DNA from: Nephromyces sp. MM_2019
Taxonomy: Eukaryota > Apicomplexa > Aconoidasida > Nephromycida
DNA length: 19,145 bases
Direction: 5' to 3'
NCBI GenBank assembly: GCA_015657535.1
Contig: JADHZB010002150.1
Coordinates: 151,206 to 170,350, forward strand
Part shown: one piece after another, positions 1 to 10,800 of the stretch
How positions within the stretch are numbered: position 1 is the first letter of the stretch
How the letters are laid out: each line of letters starts with the position of its first letter
Notes under the pieces: generated by a model
Told to the model about the DNA's origin: nothing
The model's database searches: none
The model's input: only the letters and a program-made list of their open reading frames with translations
Translations under genes and position numbers: made by a program

Positions 1-2275
1 TGCACACACAACCATGGCTCTAGGTGCTGCATACTTAGCTAAACAATATGAAAGTGAGATGGAGGTAACTCTTTACACATTTCATATCTATTGACATAGT
101 ACGCTCTAAATAGATATATATAATCTTTCGACAGACACAAATGTGTGTATGTAGCTTTGATATACATACAATATAAAATTATTATCATATGTGTATGTGA
201 TTTAAATATACATGAGATACAATAGTATTTACATATGTGTGTATGTCACTTAAATATTTTTTCAGGGTACTATACGATTTATGTTTACACCTGCTGAAGA
301 AGGTGGTGGTGGTGTTAAATTGATGATTGAAGAAGGTGTTATGGATGTGTACCCACAACCTCAGAGGGCCTTTGGATTTCACGTAATGCCTCATTATCCT
401 ACGGGAACTGTCTATAGTACACCTAGAGTACTTACGGGCGGTGTTGATTAGTAAGTAAACATATATAAATAGATTAAAATTCATATTTCATGATACAGAT
501 AAACTTCTTATACACACCATATTCACCCATTTTGACCCTTAGAACCATTATACATTGAATAGACATGATATTTGATATCCTATCACTTATCAATTTAATC
601 TAAACTACTTAAGCCTAAGAAATTCAATTTTTGAATTTTTAAACCACACACTGCTTTGAAGGGATTCAAAAGGGTTTTAGACACTTATATACACACACGC
701 AATCTCAACATTATACATAATCACCATTCTACTAAGAAACCCACTCAACGCCCAACATTACACACTACCTCGCATAAAATCAATTTTACTCACACACTTT
801 CACAACACTAATCCTATATATATACATTCTTACACACGCACAGTATTAAGATCAAAATAAAGGGTAAGGGCGGACATGGGGCTATGCCACATCTCACTAT
901 CGATCCCATCCCTGCCGCCTTAGCCATTGTCAGAGCGCTGTACGACATCTATTCTAGGGAAACATATTTTCAGGAGGAGCATGCTGGTCTTCTCAGTGTT
1001 GCACACTTTGAGGTAATACACACATTACTTAATAAGTGTGTGTGTGTGTGAAGTGTGTATGAAGATTTTGTGGAGTGTGTGTGAAGTGTGTGTGAAGCGT
1101 GTGTGAAGTGTGTGTGTGTTTGTGAATTGTTTGTGAATTGTTTGTGCAGTGTGTATGTGTAAGGAGTGGTATGCGTAACTGATGAATTTTTCACTGTTAT
1201 TTATATCTACCCATAATTGAATAATTTATACAGGTATAGTTCAATGATTTATAAACACAGAATATAAATGAATATCAAGATACTGATTATATAAAATTAC
1301 CCCACTGAAAAATAACACACACATACGATCTTACACTACCTTTGACCCTTTTTTAGGCAGGTACAGGTGCATCCAATATCATCCCTGACGAAGTCACTAT
1401 TGGGGGGACTGTACAGTCAATTAAAACATCCAAATTACACGCCTTAAAAGAAAGAGTTACACAGATGATGCATTCCATTGCTGATGGCTATCAATGTACA
1501 GCCAGTATTTCATTTAGAGATGTACCCTACATTTCTGTAGAAAATGATAAGGATATTTTCCCCTTATATTCTAAGGTTTAAACTCTATATACACACACAT
1601 AAATCTGTACACAATCATTTACTCACGCACATTGTTTATATACCATCTATTGGCATATACAGCTTATTTATGTATTTGCGTAATTTTTCTATATACATGC
1701 TTTATACATATATATGATTTATAGACATATTATTTACATATAATTAAAACACACACATTTCTACACCTCATTTTCCCCCAAAACAGCTAATTAGTGAAGG
1801 GACTGTAGATAAAAGTATTCATTTTTCTGAGGCGATGTTTGGAGGCGATGATTTTTGTTATTTTGGAGAGTCTATTCCCTCAATTTATTCTTGGCTAGGA
1901 ATTGGGTAATACACACAAACACACCCATATATATATATATGTATAATTTATTACAATAACTGATTATGGATAGTTTGTGTGTATAATATATAATGTTCTT
2001 ACCCTCTAATAAATAAAAACACACATTATGTTCACGCTTCTACACTCTACATGCAAATTACATCCTATCACATATATAATTACATTATTTTGGTGTGTAT
2101 GTCTGTGTTCACCCATGTCAGATCGGGCCACTCTACAAATGGTGACCCACCTACCACCACCTCTGTACACAACGCTGAGTTTGCATTGGATGAAGATATA
2201 TTAGCAAGAGGGGCTGCCTTACACACACATATTGCACTCCAAAACATTAAGGATATAAATTCAAAATCAAATTAA
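1..2275 (+). CDS. M20D-family metal-dependent amidohydrolase (IAA-amino-acid hydrolase / N-acyl-amino-acid amidohydrolase type), 5' truncated
   Basis: Visible exons are 1-64, 266-450, 844-1012, 1357-1575, 1787-1905 and 2122-2275. All five junctions keep frame, giving about 302 residues and a TAA stop. The family hydrolyses the amide bond of N-acyl or hormone-conjugated amino acids with a two-metal centre. Seen in order: AHTTMALGAA at the very start, which is the tail of the CGHDxH metal motif and leaves the Cys and first His upstream; TPAEEGGGG with the catalytic and metal-binding glutamates; GFHVMPHYPTG with a metal His; GKGGHGAMPH of the dimerisation lid domain; AGTGASNIIPDEV; FGGDDFCYF where the family usually has GxEDF; and TSVHNAEFALDED with the last metal His. 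Intron 2 has a perfect GTAAGT donor, and the exon before it would read into TAG if unspliced. Introns are 201-393 bp and rich in TG or CA. The family call is firm; the substrate and cell location are unknown because the N-terminus is missing. Confidence 0.9.
1036..1160. repeat. TG-rich imperfect minisatellite in amidohydrolase intron 3
   Basis: A run of GTGTGTG blocks separated by GAA or AATT spacers fills the 5' half of the 344-bp intron. The unit GTGTGTGTGAA recurs with variants (AAGTGTGT, GAAGCGTG, TTGTGAATTG). The 3' part of the same intron holds CA-rich sequence near 1315-1325, so the intron RNA could fold back on itself. Translations of this tract on the minus strand are His/Thr-rich artefacts. 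Confidence 0.75.
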
Positions 2276-3625
2276 TTATAAACTATACACACTATGTTAT
2301 GTTTGTACACATATTCATAATCATAAATATATACTATATTGTGAGTTTAATTACAAAATATACACACACTTTTTTACCTGTAGAATTTTGAAAAACAAAC
2401 CAAAAATTTTCCTTGTTAAATCTTGATTTTTTTATTCTCAGAAATCCTCAATTTTTTATTTTGTTTGTTGGTTATTTTTGTATATATAGCTATTCAAATC
2501 ATATGTTTCTATGTTTTTTTAAAAAATAGTTACACATTTACACTTTTTTTTATTTACATATTCGCTAAACAAATAACTCTATTTCATTTTCTTAATTTTT
2601 TTTTTAATTTTTTAAAAATTTCCTAAAACAAAATAAGTCCAATCTACAAAAATATATTTGATCATATAAATGCACACACTTGATAAATGTTATTATACCA
2701 ACACACACACGCATTCAATTAGTGTTAATAAAATAACAACTCAAACCCATTTGATGAGCGTAAACATACACCCTCATTATAATAGATTGACCCAATTAAT
2801 TTACACACATTTTTGACAAATAGACCTTGTAAGCATGTAGATTGATTGACAGACACTAAGTTTGAGGCCTCTATATTTATGGGTTTTGTAAATATAATAT
2901 TTCTTCCAATAAATAACTCACTTATAAGAAGGTTGTATTTAGCTTATATGAATTGTGTGTAACTTGTATGATTTCTGTGTAAATTATATGAATGTGTAAA
3001 TTATATGAATTAGTGTAAACATTTCGAGTGAGCTAAACGAATTTTTTGTCTGTAATTAATCATAATAAACATTTATGAAATATAATCATTTTATATAAGT
3101 TGATTAGTAAAAATTTCAAATGTGTAAAGTCAAAAAAAATGATATAAATGAGTTATAGCTATATTCTTGGTTATATAGTGTGTAAGTGAATTTTCTAATG
3201 AAATTTAATAAAAAGTAGTTTTTAAGGTGGAAAAATCCAGAGATATTTCACATCCATGCAAATATTTACATACCCTACTTATTCATACTAATTATATACA
3301 TATACACATGCTATATAATACACACATGCATACACATACTTTGTAAACCACACATATGTACACATTATTGACCACATTCACACACGTTGTAGATAATATA
3401 CACACGAGGAAACCACACAAATTCACTATATAGACAATACAAATATAAACATCCTATCTATTCAGACTAAGCACGTAAACACAAACACATCATATCTACT
3501 TTTAGTCTAAGCCTACACAAGTACCATGTAAAACATATATACGCAAACATCCTATATATATATACCCTAAGCCTACAAAACTCACACACAATGTAAACAC
3601 ATATACATACACTCGTAATAGTTTG
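2276..3625. other. Intergenic spacer between the amidohydrolase and XRCC3-like genes
   Basis: This is very AT-rich. It has a T-rich block at 2425-2625 (runs of 8-10 T) just after the amidohydrolase stop, which probably holds its 3' UTR and polyadenylation region. The stretch 2930-3010 repeats the theme TATATGAATT/GTGTAAATTATATGAATG. From about 3290 to 3620 it becomes CA-rich up to the next start codon. The open frames here lack any recognisable motif. I see no RNA gene. Confidence 0.6.
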
Positions 3626-6600
3626 ATGAAATTGTGTAAAAGTAAACTAATAGATATAATGAATTCCCTCAATGAACACAAACAAATAAATGTTATAAAT
3701 AACGAATTACAACACACACACTTGAAGCCACGAAATATTGAAGAAATCTTAACATTTATAGGTTTTAACAAATTACTTAGGTTATACACACAGATATAGA
3801 TATATATATATATATATATATAATGAGAAACAACTTCGGAATACAGATGTGTAAAAATATATTAATTTTATTTACACACATTTACGCATACACATACAGT
3901 TACATACGCACACATATGCGCACAATTTACACACATAAAGTTACACACCCACACACCTACAAAGATACACACCCACACACCTACAAAGATACACACATAT
4001 AGAGCGACACACATACATCTACAAATATGCCCACATATGATAATGGAACCACACTTTATACACACATAAACACTAACATATAGTATATATACATTATATA
4101 ATGTTTATTATATAAATACGTTTATCTTTATATTTTTCTCAGGAATAAGTTATCATTTGGAATAGATAAAATTGATCAAATTTTGGGGTAAATTATTTTT
4201 GTGTAGCAATATATACATCGATGGATACTGTATTATGAAAATTGAAACAATTTTTAACACAGTTTTTACATAACTCTTTATATTACACATAGGCAGACTA
4301 TTTTGCACCCAATTTACACTCAAATTACTTTCAATCTTACACACACACACCAACCCTACCCACACACACATTAAATTTTACATTTAAATTTTTTATGATT
4401 TACAAATTTTTGCAATTCAAATTATTCCAAAGTGGTGGACTTCTCTCTGGTTTAATTTATGAAATTTCGGTATGTTAAAAATTTAATAAAAAATGTCGAA
4501 ACTGAACAAAAACGTCAAAATTTATGAAATTTATAAACTTATGAAAAATGTCGAAATTTCAGGGTGAAGCAGGAACAGGTAAAACACAAATTGCCCTCAC
4601 CCTCACCTCACAGGTAAACAGTGTACACACACATCCATATTATCGTACAGACAAATATTTAAATGAGAATATCTTACACTCTTTCGCTCAAATAATGTTC
4701 ACATATCCCCTTACACACACACACACTTAGCTATACAGATACATAAAACCTTATATACACAATACCACAACACAGAAAGATATACACACTGTTTTATTTT
4801 TTATCCACACATCAAAAATGTATATAATATTTTAAAGGTTTTATTAAAGCAAATAAATTGTACACTCAAATCTGAGTATGTTTATTATATTACTACGAGT
4901 GGGAATTTCCCTGTGAGACGTTTGAAACAAATATTAGGTACACACTCAGATACAAACACTACCTTTAAAGCATTGTCTTGAAATTTAGATATACACACAT
5001 GCCCCCAGTTAACATATTCCGCACGCAAACACACAAAAATCCTTATTGCATAACTTAGCTACTAATTCACAAACATAAACACAACCTATATAATTATTTA
5101 GAAAATAAAATACACACACAAGCACATTATTCTAAAAATAACAAGGGTAATGAAAACATCGAAAATATGTGTCGAAATTTGATGGATAATGTTTTTATCG
5201 AAGTTATATTTACAATCGAGGTAAATTAATGTATACAAATGTTTATATTATGTATTTATGTATTAGGAATATTGTGTGTATATGAATATTATGTGTAATA
5301 TGTGTACTTAGTGTACTCTATGAATTATACGTGGGAGTGTGTGCATTCTAAATGATTTATATGTATTCTGTGTGTAAATCTGTGTGTTTGCCTGTAACGG
5401 TTGTATATTATGTATTTAAAATGTATGCATTTTGTGAAGTATGTGTGTGTTGAATTGTGTGAAAATATATGAATTTTTTGCAAAATGTGTAATTTATTAA
5501 AACTTCTGCTATAGTGTGAAATTACAAACACACAACTTGAGCGTTTTGATAATCTACACACTCAATTGTCTAAAAAATTCTTTAGGAATTATGGAACATT
5601 TTGAACAACAAGATACCCAGATTACTTAACAATTTTGACGTAAATTTAATAATTAGATTCTACATTTTCTTTTTTATTTATAATAAATTTGTACACACGC
5701 TTTAAAGCAATTTGATATCAATTTATGTGTGTAATTATGTCTATATTAATAGATTTGTGTGAGTTTTTTTATGTTAGGAGTTTCGGTATGGGTGTGAATA
5801 CTTATGACAATGCATGTATGTATGTGTGTGCGTATGTGTATATGGATGTGTGTGCATCTGTGTGCATACGTGAGTTTGTGGATGGGTTCGTATGTGAATA
5901 TGTGTGTGTACGCGTTAAAACATATGTGTGAAAATAATTTAGGTTCGATTTATTGTATTGGATTCTATCACAAAATTATTTCGATTTACAGAAGATATAC
6001 ATGATAGGTAAAAAGTGTTTAAAATTTCATTACTTGATATGTTTGTGTGGGTGTGTGTGTGTGTGGTTTTGTAAACTCTCCCTTTATATTTCACACAGAA
6101 ATTATACGTCTCGCTCATCAACATTTTTTGGTATCTCTTCGATACTCAAGCGGGTTGCTTATGAAAATCAAATTTGGGTAATTATAACTAATGAGGTGCG
6201 ACCATATATACACACACACACATTTTATAATTTAATTTTACATATATATATATCTTCATTATAAATAGGTATCAGATGTAATTGACTATGAAGAAATTAG
6301 AACAATCAAAATGAAGCATCAGGTGGCCATAACTTTTATAAATATCTTAATTTAAATTTACACATTTTTTGATCTATTTTTTAAACACTTTTTCACACCA
6401 CGTTTTTCGATGAAATATATATGTTAGGTACAACCAAGCCTTGGCTTGGCCTGGTCAAATTGTGTTGATAGTCGAATTTTCCTAACAAAGTCAATGGAAA
6501 CTGGTACTAGACATAAAGTCATACCCATTCACACTTTCTATATATTTTAGGAAACTTATGTGTGGCTAATGATGATACATATTTATATAGAATTAATATT

Positions 6601-6982
6601 ACATGTGCTTAAAAAGCATGTGCATTTACTATATATATACTTGTGTGAAGCCTACTTAAAATTTATGTGTTTAAATCATCTATGAATCTCTGTTTGTACT
6701 AACTTTGTGTTGTTTTTGGCAGGTAATCATCAATTAGATATACATTTTACACCTAATACAAGGCCTACTAGGTAATAAATTATTATAACTTGAATGTGCG
6801 TGTGTATATGAACATATTTGTTTTTGTGTGAGTGTGTGTGAGCGTTTGTGCATTTATGTTAATGTATGTATGTTTTTTATATACGAGTGTGTGGTGGTGT
6901 GTATTGATTTTCTTTTCTTTTTAGTAATGATGGAATTTCTTTCTATATATGTAACTCGGGGATTGAAGAACTTACAGTATGA
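3626..6982 (+). CDS. XRCC3: RAD51-paralogue recombination/repair ATPase, XRCC3-like, 13 exons
   Basis: Exons are 3626-3780, 4143-4187, 4433-4469, 4563-4613, 4838-4937, 5123-5220, 5586-5639, 5943-6007, 6099-6195, 6269-6322, 6428-6503, 6723-6771 and 6925-6982 (TGA), totalling 312 residues. Every junction preserves frame. XRCC3 works with RAD51C in homologous recombination in the nucleus. Seen: an N-terminal helical segment ending IEEILTFIGFNKLLR; KLSFGIDKIDQIL then GGGLLSGLIYEIS; Walker A GEAGTGKT at residues 80-87; YVYYITTSGNFPVRRLKQIL; VFIEVIFTIEELWNIL; Walker B RFIVLDS with Asp at about 187; WVIITNEV in the sensor strand; and PSLGLAWSN near the C-terminus. FIEV and FPxxRLKQ match XRCC3 better than RAD51 or DMC1 as I recall them. 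The start is the first in-frame ATG of exon 1. Exon 1 and its GTTATA donor are the least certain part. The linker between the N-terminal domain and the ATPase core is very short compared with human XRCC3 (346 residues). Confidence 0.85.
3801..3822. repeat. (TA)11 microsatellite in XRCC3-like intron 1
   Basis: Eleven uninterrupted TA units lie 20 bp after the proposed donor of intron 1. It is a simple repeat, likely length-polymorphic. Confidence 0.95.
3942..3989. repeat. Perfect 24-bp tandem duplication in XRCC3-like intron 1
   Basis: Two identical 24-bp copies lie end to end at 3942-3965 and 3966-3989, each with the core ACACACCTACAAAGA. They sit in a CA-rich block at about 3875-4070. Identity of both copies suggests a recent duplication by slippage. 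The minus-strand open frame across this block (Cys/Val-rich) is a product of the repeat. Confidence 0.9.
5721..5935. repeat. TG-rich low-complexity tract in XRCC3-like intron 7
   Basis: Dense TGTGTG and TATGTG words occupy the 3' two thirds of a 303-bp intron lying between the exon ending in NNFD and the Walker B exon. Two overlapping plus-strand open frames across it give only Cys/Val/Met-rich low-complexity peptides, so it is not coding. Confidence 0.75.
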
Positions 6983-7871
6983 ATAATTCAAAGTTATATG
7001 CTAGTACTTCTTGGCAAGCTAGAAATTAGATTTATTCACATACACAGTAAATTTCCACATACAAATTAAAAATCTTCACATATATCTTTACTCATATGCA
7101 TATATTTTGAATATTTGCACATCTCGACATAAGTATCATCAAATGACTTTATACACAATAATTTTTTAGACACATAAAAATTAATCTGTAAAGCTAACTG
7201 TAAATAATTTTTATTATATAAAAAATCAATTTAATTAACTAAACCTTTTACAAGAGAAAATAAAATGAATGTACACATAAATACATAATCTTTACAAATT
7301 AATTATTTAAATGCTTATATATAAATTTAAATAATTATATATATACTTTTATATGCTTGTATATATTTAAAGGTGAAATTGATTTTGTGTATATTTTAAT
7401 TTGTATCTAGGTGTATGTATATATTTGTACATATATTTAATTGTGAGTACATATATATATTTAGATGTGTGTATATTTATATATCCATAAACATCTAAAG
7501 AGGCTTATAAAAATTAAAATTTTAAATTGAACTAAAAACTAGATATAAACCTATGAGAAAATCCTAAAATAAAATTTTTATATCAGGTGTATAGTGTTAT
7601 CTAGTATCTATATATATAACTGTGTAAATTCAAATTAATATGTGTGTGTGTAAGTGTATAGTATTAAATCATAATCAATGCTCTACATTTTAAAATATAA
7701 AATAAATTTATATAAAAAATATATATTTACTAAAATTAATTTGAGATAATGAATGTATTTATATATAGAAATTGAATCTAAATGTATGTTTATATAAATG
7801 AGATATTTTTATAATTAGAAATCAAATCTTGATGTGTGTAATTGAATTTCATATTAAATGTTTGAGAAATA
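6983..7871. other. AT-rich intergenic spacer between the XRCC3-like gene and the orphan gene
   Basis: No frame of useful length and no recognisable RNA gene are present. The sequence is dominated by TATATA and AATTTAAAT words, with only scattered TGTGTG. It must contain the 3' UTR of the upstream gene and the promoter of the next. I see no specific element that can be named. Confidence 0.6.
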
Positions 7872-10800
7872 ATGAGGACTATACGACCTGGCAGTAAAGC
7901 TCAAACAGGTGGATATGAATCTGAGAAGGTAAATATTAAGTAAATTTTTTTAATTATTTGGGTTGAACTGTCCAATATGTAAAATACACATATAGATGAC
8001 ATTTCATGGATATTCATGAATCTGTAGCCAGTAGACAGTACTAAATTGCATGAATTAAAATGTGCGTATACAGTCCATCTGCTTATTATATTATTTCAAT
8101 TGAAATGTGTAAATAATACATAAGTGTTTTTCATATCATCTGGATTGAGATACTTATGCTCCGTATACATTCTAATGACATAGTTTGGATTGCAATATGT
8201 ATATAAATATATACATGTTTTTGATGTCTTGATGATGATTCTATTGAAGCATATGAGAGCATACACACACACATATTCAAGATAGATATTTATACTTACG
8301 TAATTTACATACACGTCTTAAATTTTTGAAAAATATTCATTATTTCACTATAGCTTGGTAAATCAACTAAACTTGAAAATTCGGCAGAGAAAAATGAAAA
8401 TTGTAATCTAACACCCAAAAGGTAATAAGATTACAAAAATTTTAATTTATATTTCATTAATGTTTACAAATTATATACATATGGACATAAATAAGGCCTG
8501 TGTGTGTATGTGTGAATAAGCTGGATTTTGAGTAGTATCTTTTCGGTGAATACAAATTATTATTTTTTGGGTGTATTCTATTTTTAATTAAGTATACATT
8601 ACAAAAATGAGAGTTGAATTCAAATCAATAAGCATTTGAAAATTATATAGGTTCTTATTTGTAGTATGTTTAAAAACTAAACAAACTTGTAAGATTAAGA
8701 GTGCTTTTAAGCAATGTTTACTTAAAATGAATTATATTTAATTTCTATATTGTATATTTGTAAAGGTTAATTACTTAAGATTCAACTTGCTTGATATGTG
8801 CATTCAAAATTAAATAAATTTGCTTTTTGTTTTTAATTTCCAGAACATATGAAGAGTGGAACGTAAAGTGGCACAATGTAAGTTGTACATGTCAAAATAT
8901 GTGCAACTATTATATTCTTAATAGGCTGAAATTTTATCAAAAAATTTGAAAATTACTATTAAAAATGTGTAATTTTTTAATTAAAAGTATCTTATTCCAT
9001 ATCAAAAAATGTATAAAATGCATTAAGTTTATTATTAAAAATGCGTAATGCTTGTCTATAGATGTTGAAAAAACAACAAATTAAAAGTCGATTACAACAA
9101 CTCTTAAAAACGAAATTAGATGAACAGTAAGTTTATAATCAAATATGTGTATTAGATTTAACTTACTTTATACCTAACAGGAATGCAAACATGTAGAATT
9201 TATATAGCAAAAATAGTCGTATTCGCATATTCACATAACATAAACATGATTTTTTTTACAGCACGCAAACAATTATTTACTCAATACACATACACATATA
9301 CATGTACTTTTATTGAATAATTTATACTTATATAGGAGAGCGCTAGAAGAAGAATTAGAGTGTACATTTAAACCTGAGACGAATTTAATAACTTTAGATT
9401 TATTTGATCATATTCAAAAAAAAATATTTATAGAAAAAGTTAAAGAGTTAACTGACCAACAAAATGGTACACACACACTCATAGACAAATACATTCACAT
9501 AGATGCACATGCTAATTATATAGCTTTATAACTACCTATATGAATAATAATGCCACAACTAGAAAATTATATAAAAATCTACACAAACATACTAAACCAC
9601 ATAAGCATGCATACACAATGTTGAAATGGCTAAACAAGCATATATATATATATACGCAAATATGTCTAAACAACTAGAAAGTTATATATACCACATTAAT
9701 ACATTAAAAGTCATTATATCTATGACAAAAACACAACTAGGAATTCACTTTTATATATAAGCAAACACACATTTCAATTATATTTTCAATATTTTGTAGC
9801 GCTCAAAGGAATTTTAGAAAAAACATATTTGGATGATAAAAAGATGGATGAAGCCATCCAAGTAAGAATTTCTGGAATTAATGGTTTTTCAAATTTCATT
9901 ATTAAAAAACTAAACATTACTTAATTAATCTGAACACATATTTCCAAAACTTTGATATTGATGCGTTTAGACTCTAATGTACTTCATACAGTTTACATTA
10001 ATCAGTGTCAAGAACACATATTTATATATATTATAATTCATATATATACAAGTACATACACCAATTAGCTACAATTTTACACATTTGCACTGTTTTAGGT
10101 GTATTTAAGTGTGTAACACTTGAATAATCTAATCTGTGCGTATACATAAAATGAATGCTTACACATTTTTACACAATTTTTATGATTCATTGTACACACT
10201 TTTTACATCAATATAGAGAGATATAACTGAAGATTTCAAGAAATACAAAGATGAAAAAAGTCGAATGGAAATTATCGACTTTTATAAGGAGAGACGACTC
10301 GAAGATATTTGTTTACTACAAAGTCGTCGAATTGAGCTCATGACAAAATTATCTAAGTAATTGATGTTTGTGTGTGTATAAGAGATTATTTTAATTTTCC
10401 AGTGTGTGTACCTGTTTTTATCTAAATTGTGTATAACTATTTATATAACTTGGGTACATCAAAGTGTGTAAACATTTAAGGACATCTAATATATATATTT
10501 TTATACAATTGAAATAATTTTTTTAGGCTTGATAAGTCATTTATAGCATTACTTTCAAGTAGTAATTGCTCACCAAGTAATGCAAGGTATCTTGGTTTTG
10601 ATATGGATCTAATTAAGAATTTAAAACCAAAAATAAAGTGAGTTTCCTTTATGATATTAATACATATATATATATATATATATCCCAAATGAAGTATGTT
10701 GATGTACACAAATACATATGCTAGGATTTATATACACGCAAAAACTAGAATTTATTTTTGTAAAATCAAGCAGATATATTAGTATTTGTAAAAGCAGATA

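Noticed and set aside
970..1194. 74-residue minus-strand His/Thr-rich frame
   Set aside because: It is the complement of the TG minisatellite in amidohydrolase intron 3 plus antisense of exon 3.
1..2275. Recent bacterial origin of the amidohydrolase
   Set aside because: M20D is common in bacteria, but this gene has at least five introns of the local type. Nothing in the sequence marks recent transfer.
3502..3789. 95-residue minus-strand open frame
   Set aside because: It is antisense to exon 1 of the XRCC3-like gene and to CA-rich upstream sequence; no family motif is visible.
3868..4065. 65-residue minus-strand frame with repeated VGVWVCIF
   Set aside because: It comes from the 24-bp CA-rich duplication in XRCC3-like intron 1.
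4548..4730. 60-residue frame containing the Walker A motif, as a stand-alone small ATPase
   Set aside because: Only 4563-4613 is coding. It is exon 4 of the XRCC3-like gene, and the rest is CA-rich intron.
6602..6620. Near-palindrome ACATGTGCTTAAAAAGCATGT as a regulatory stem
   Set aside because: It is an eight-pair imperfect stem with a bulge inside XRCC3-like intron 11. In AT-rich sequence this is expected by chance.
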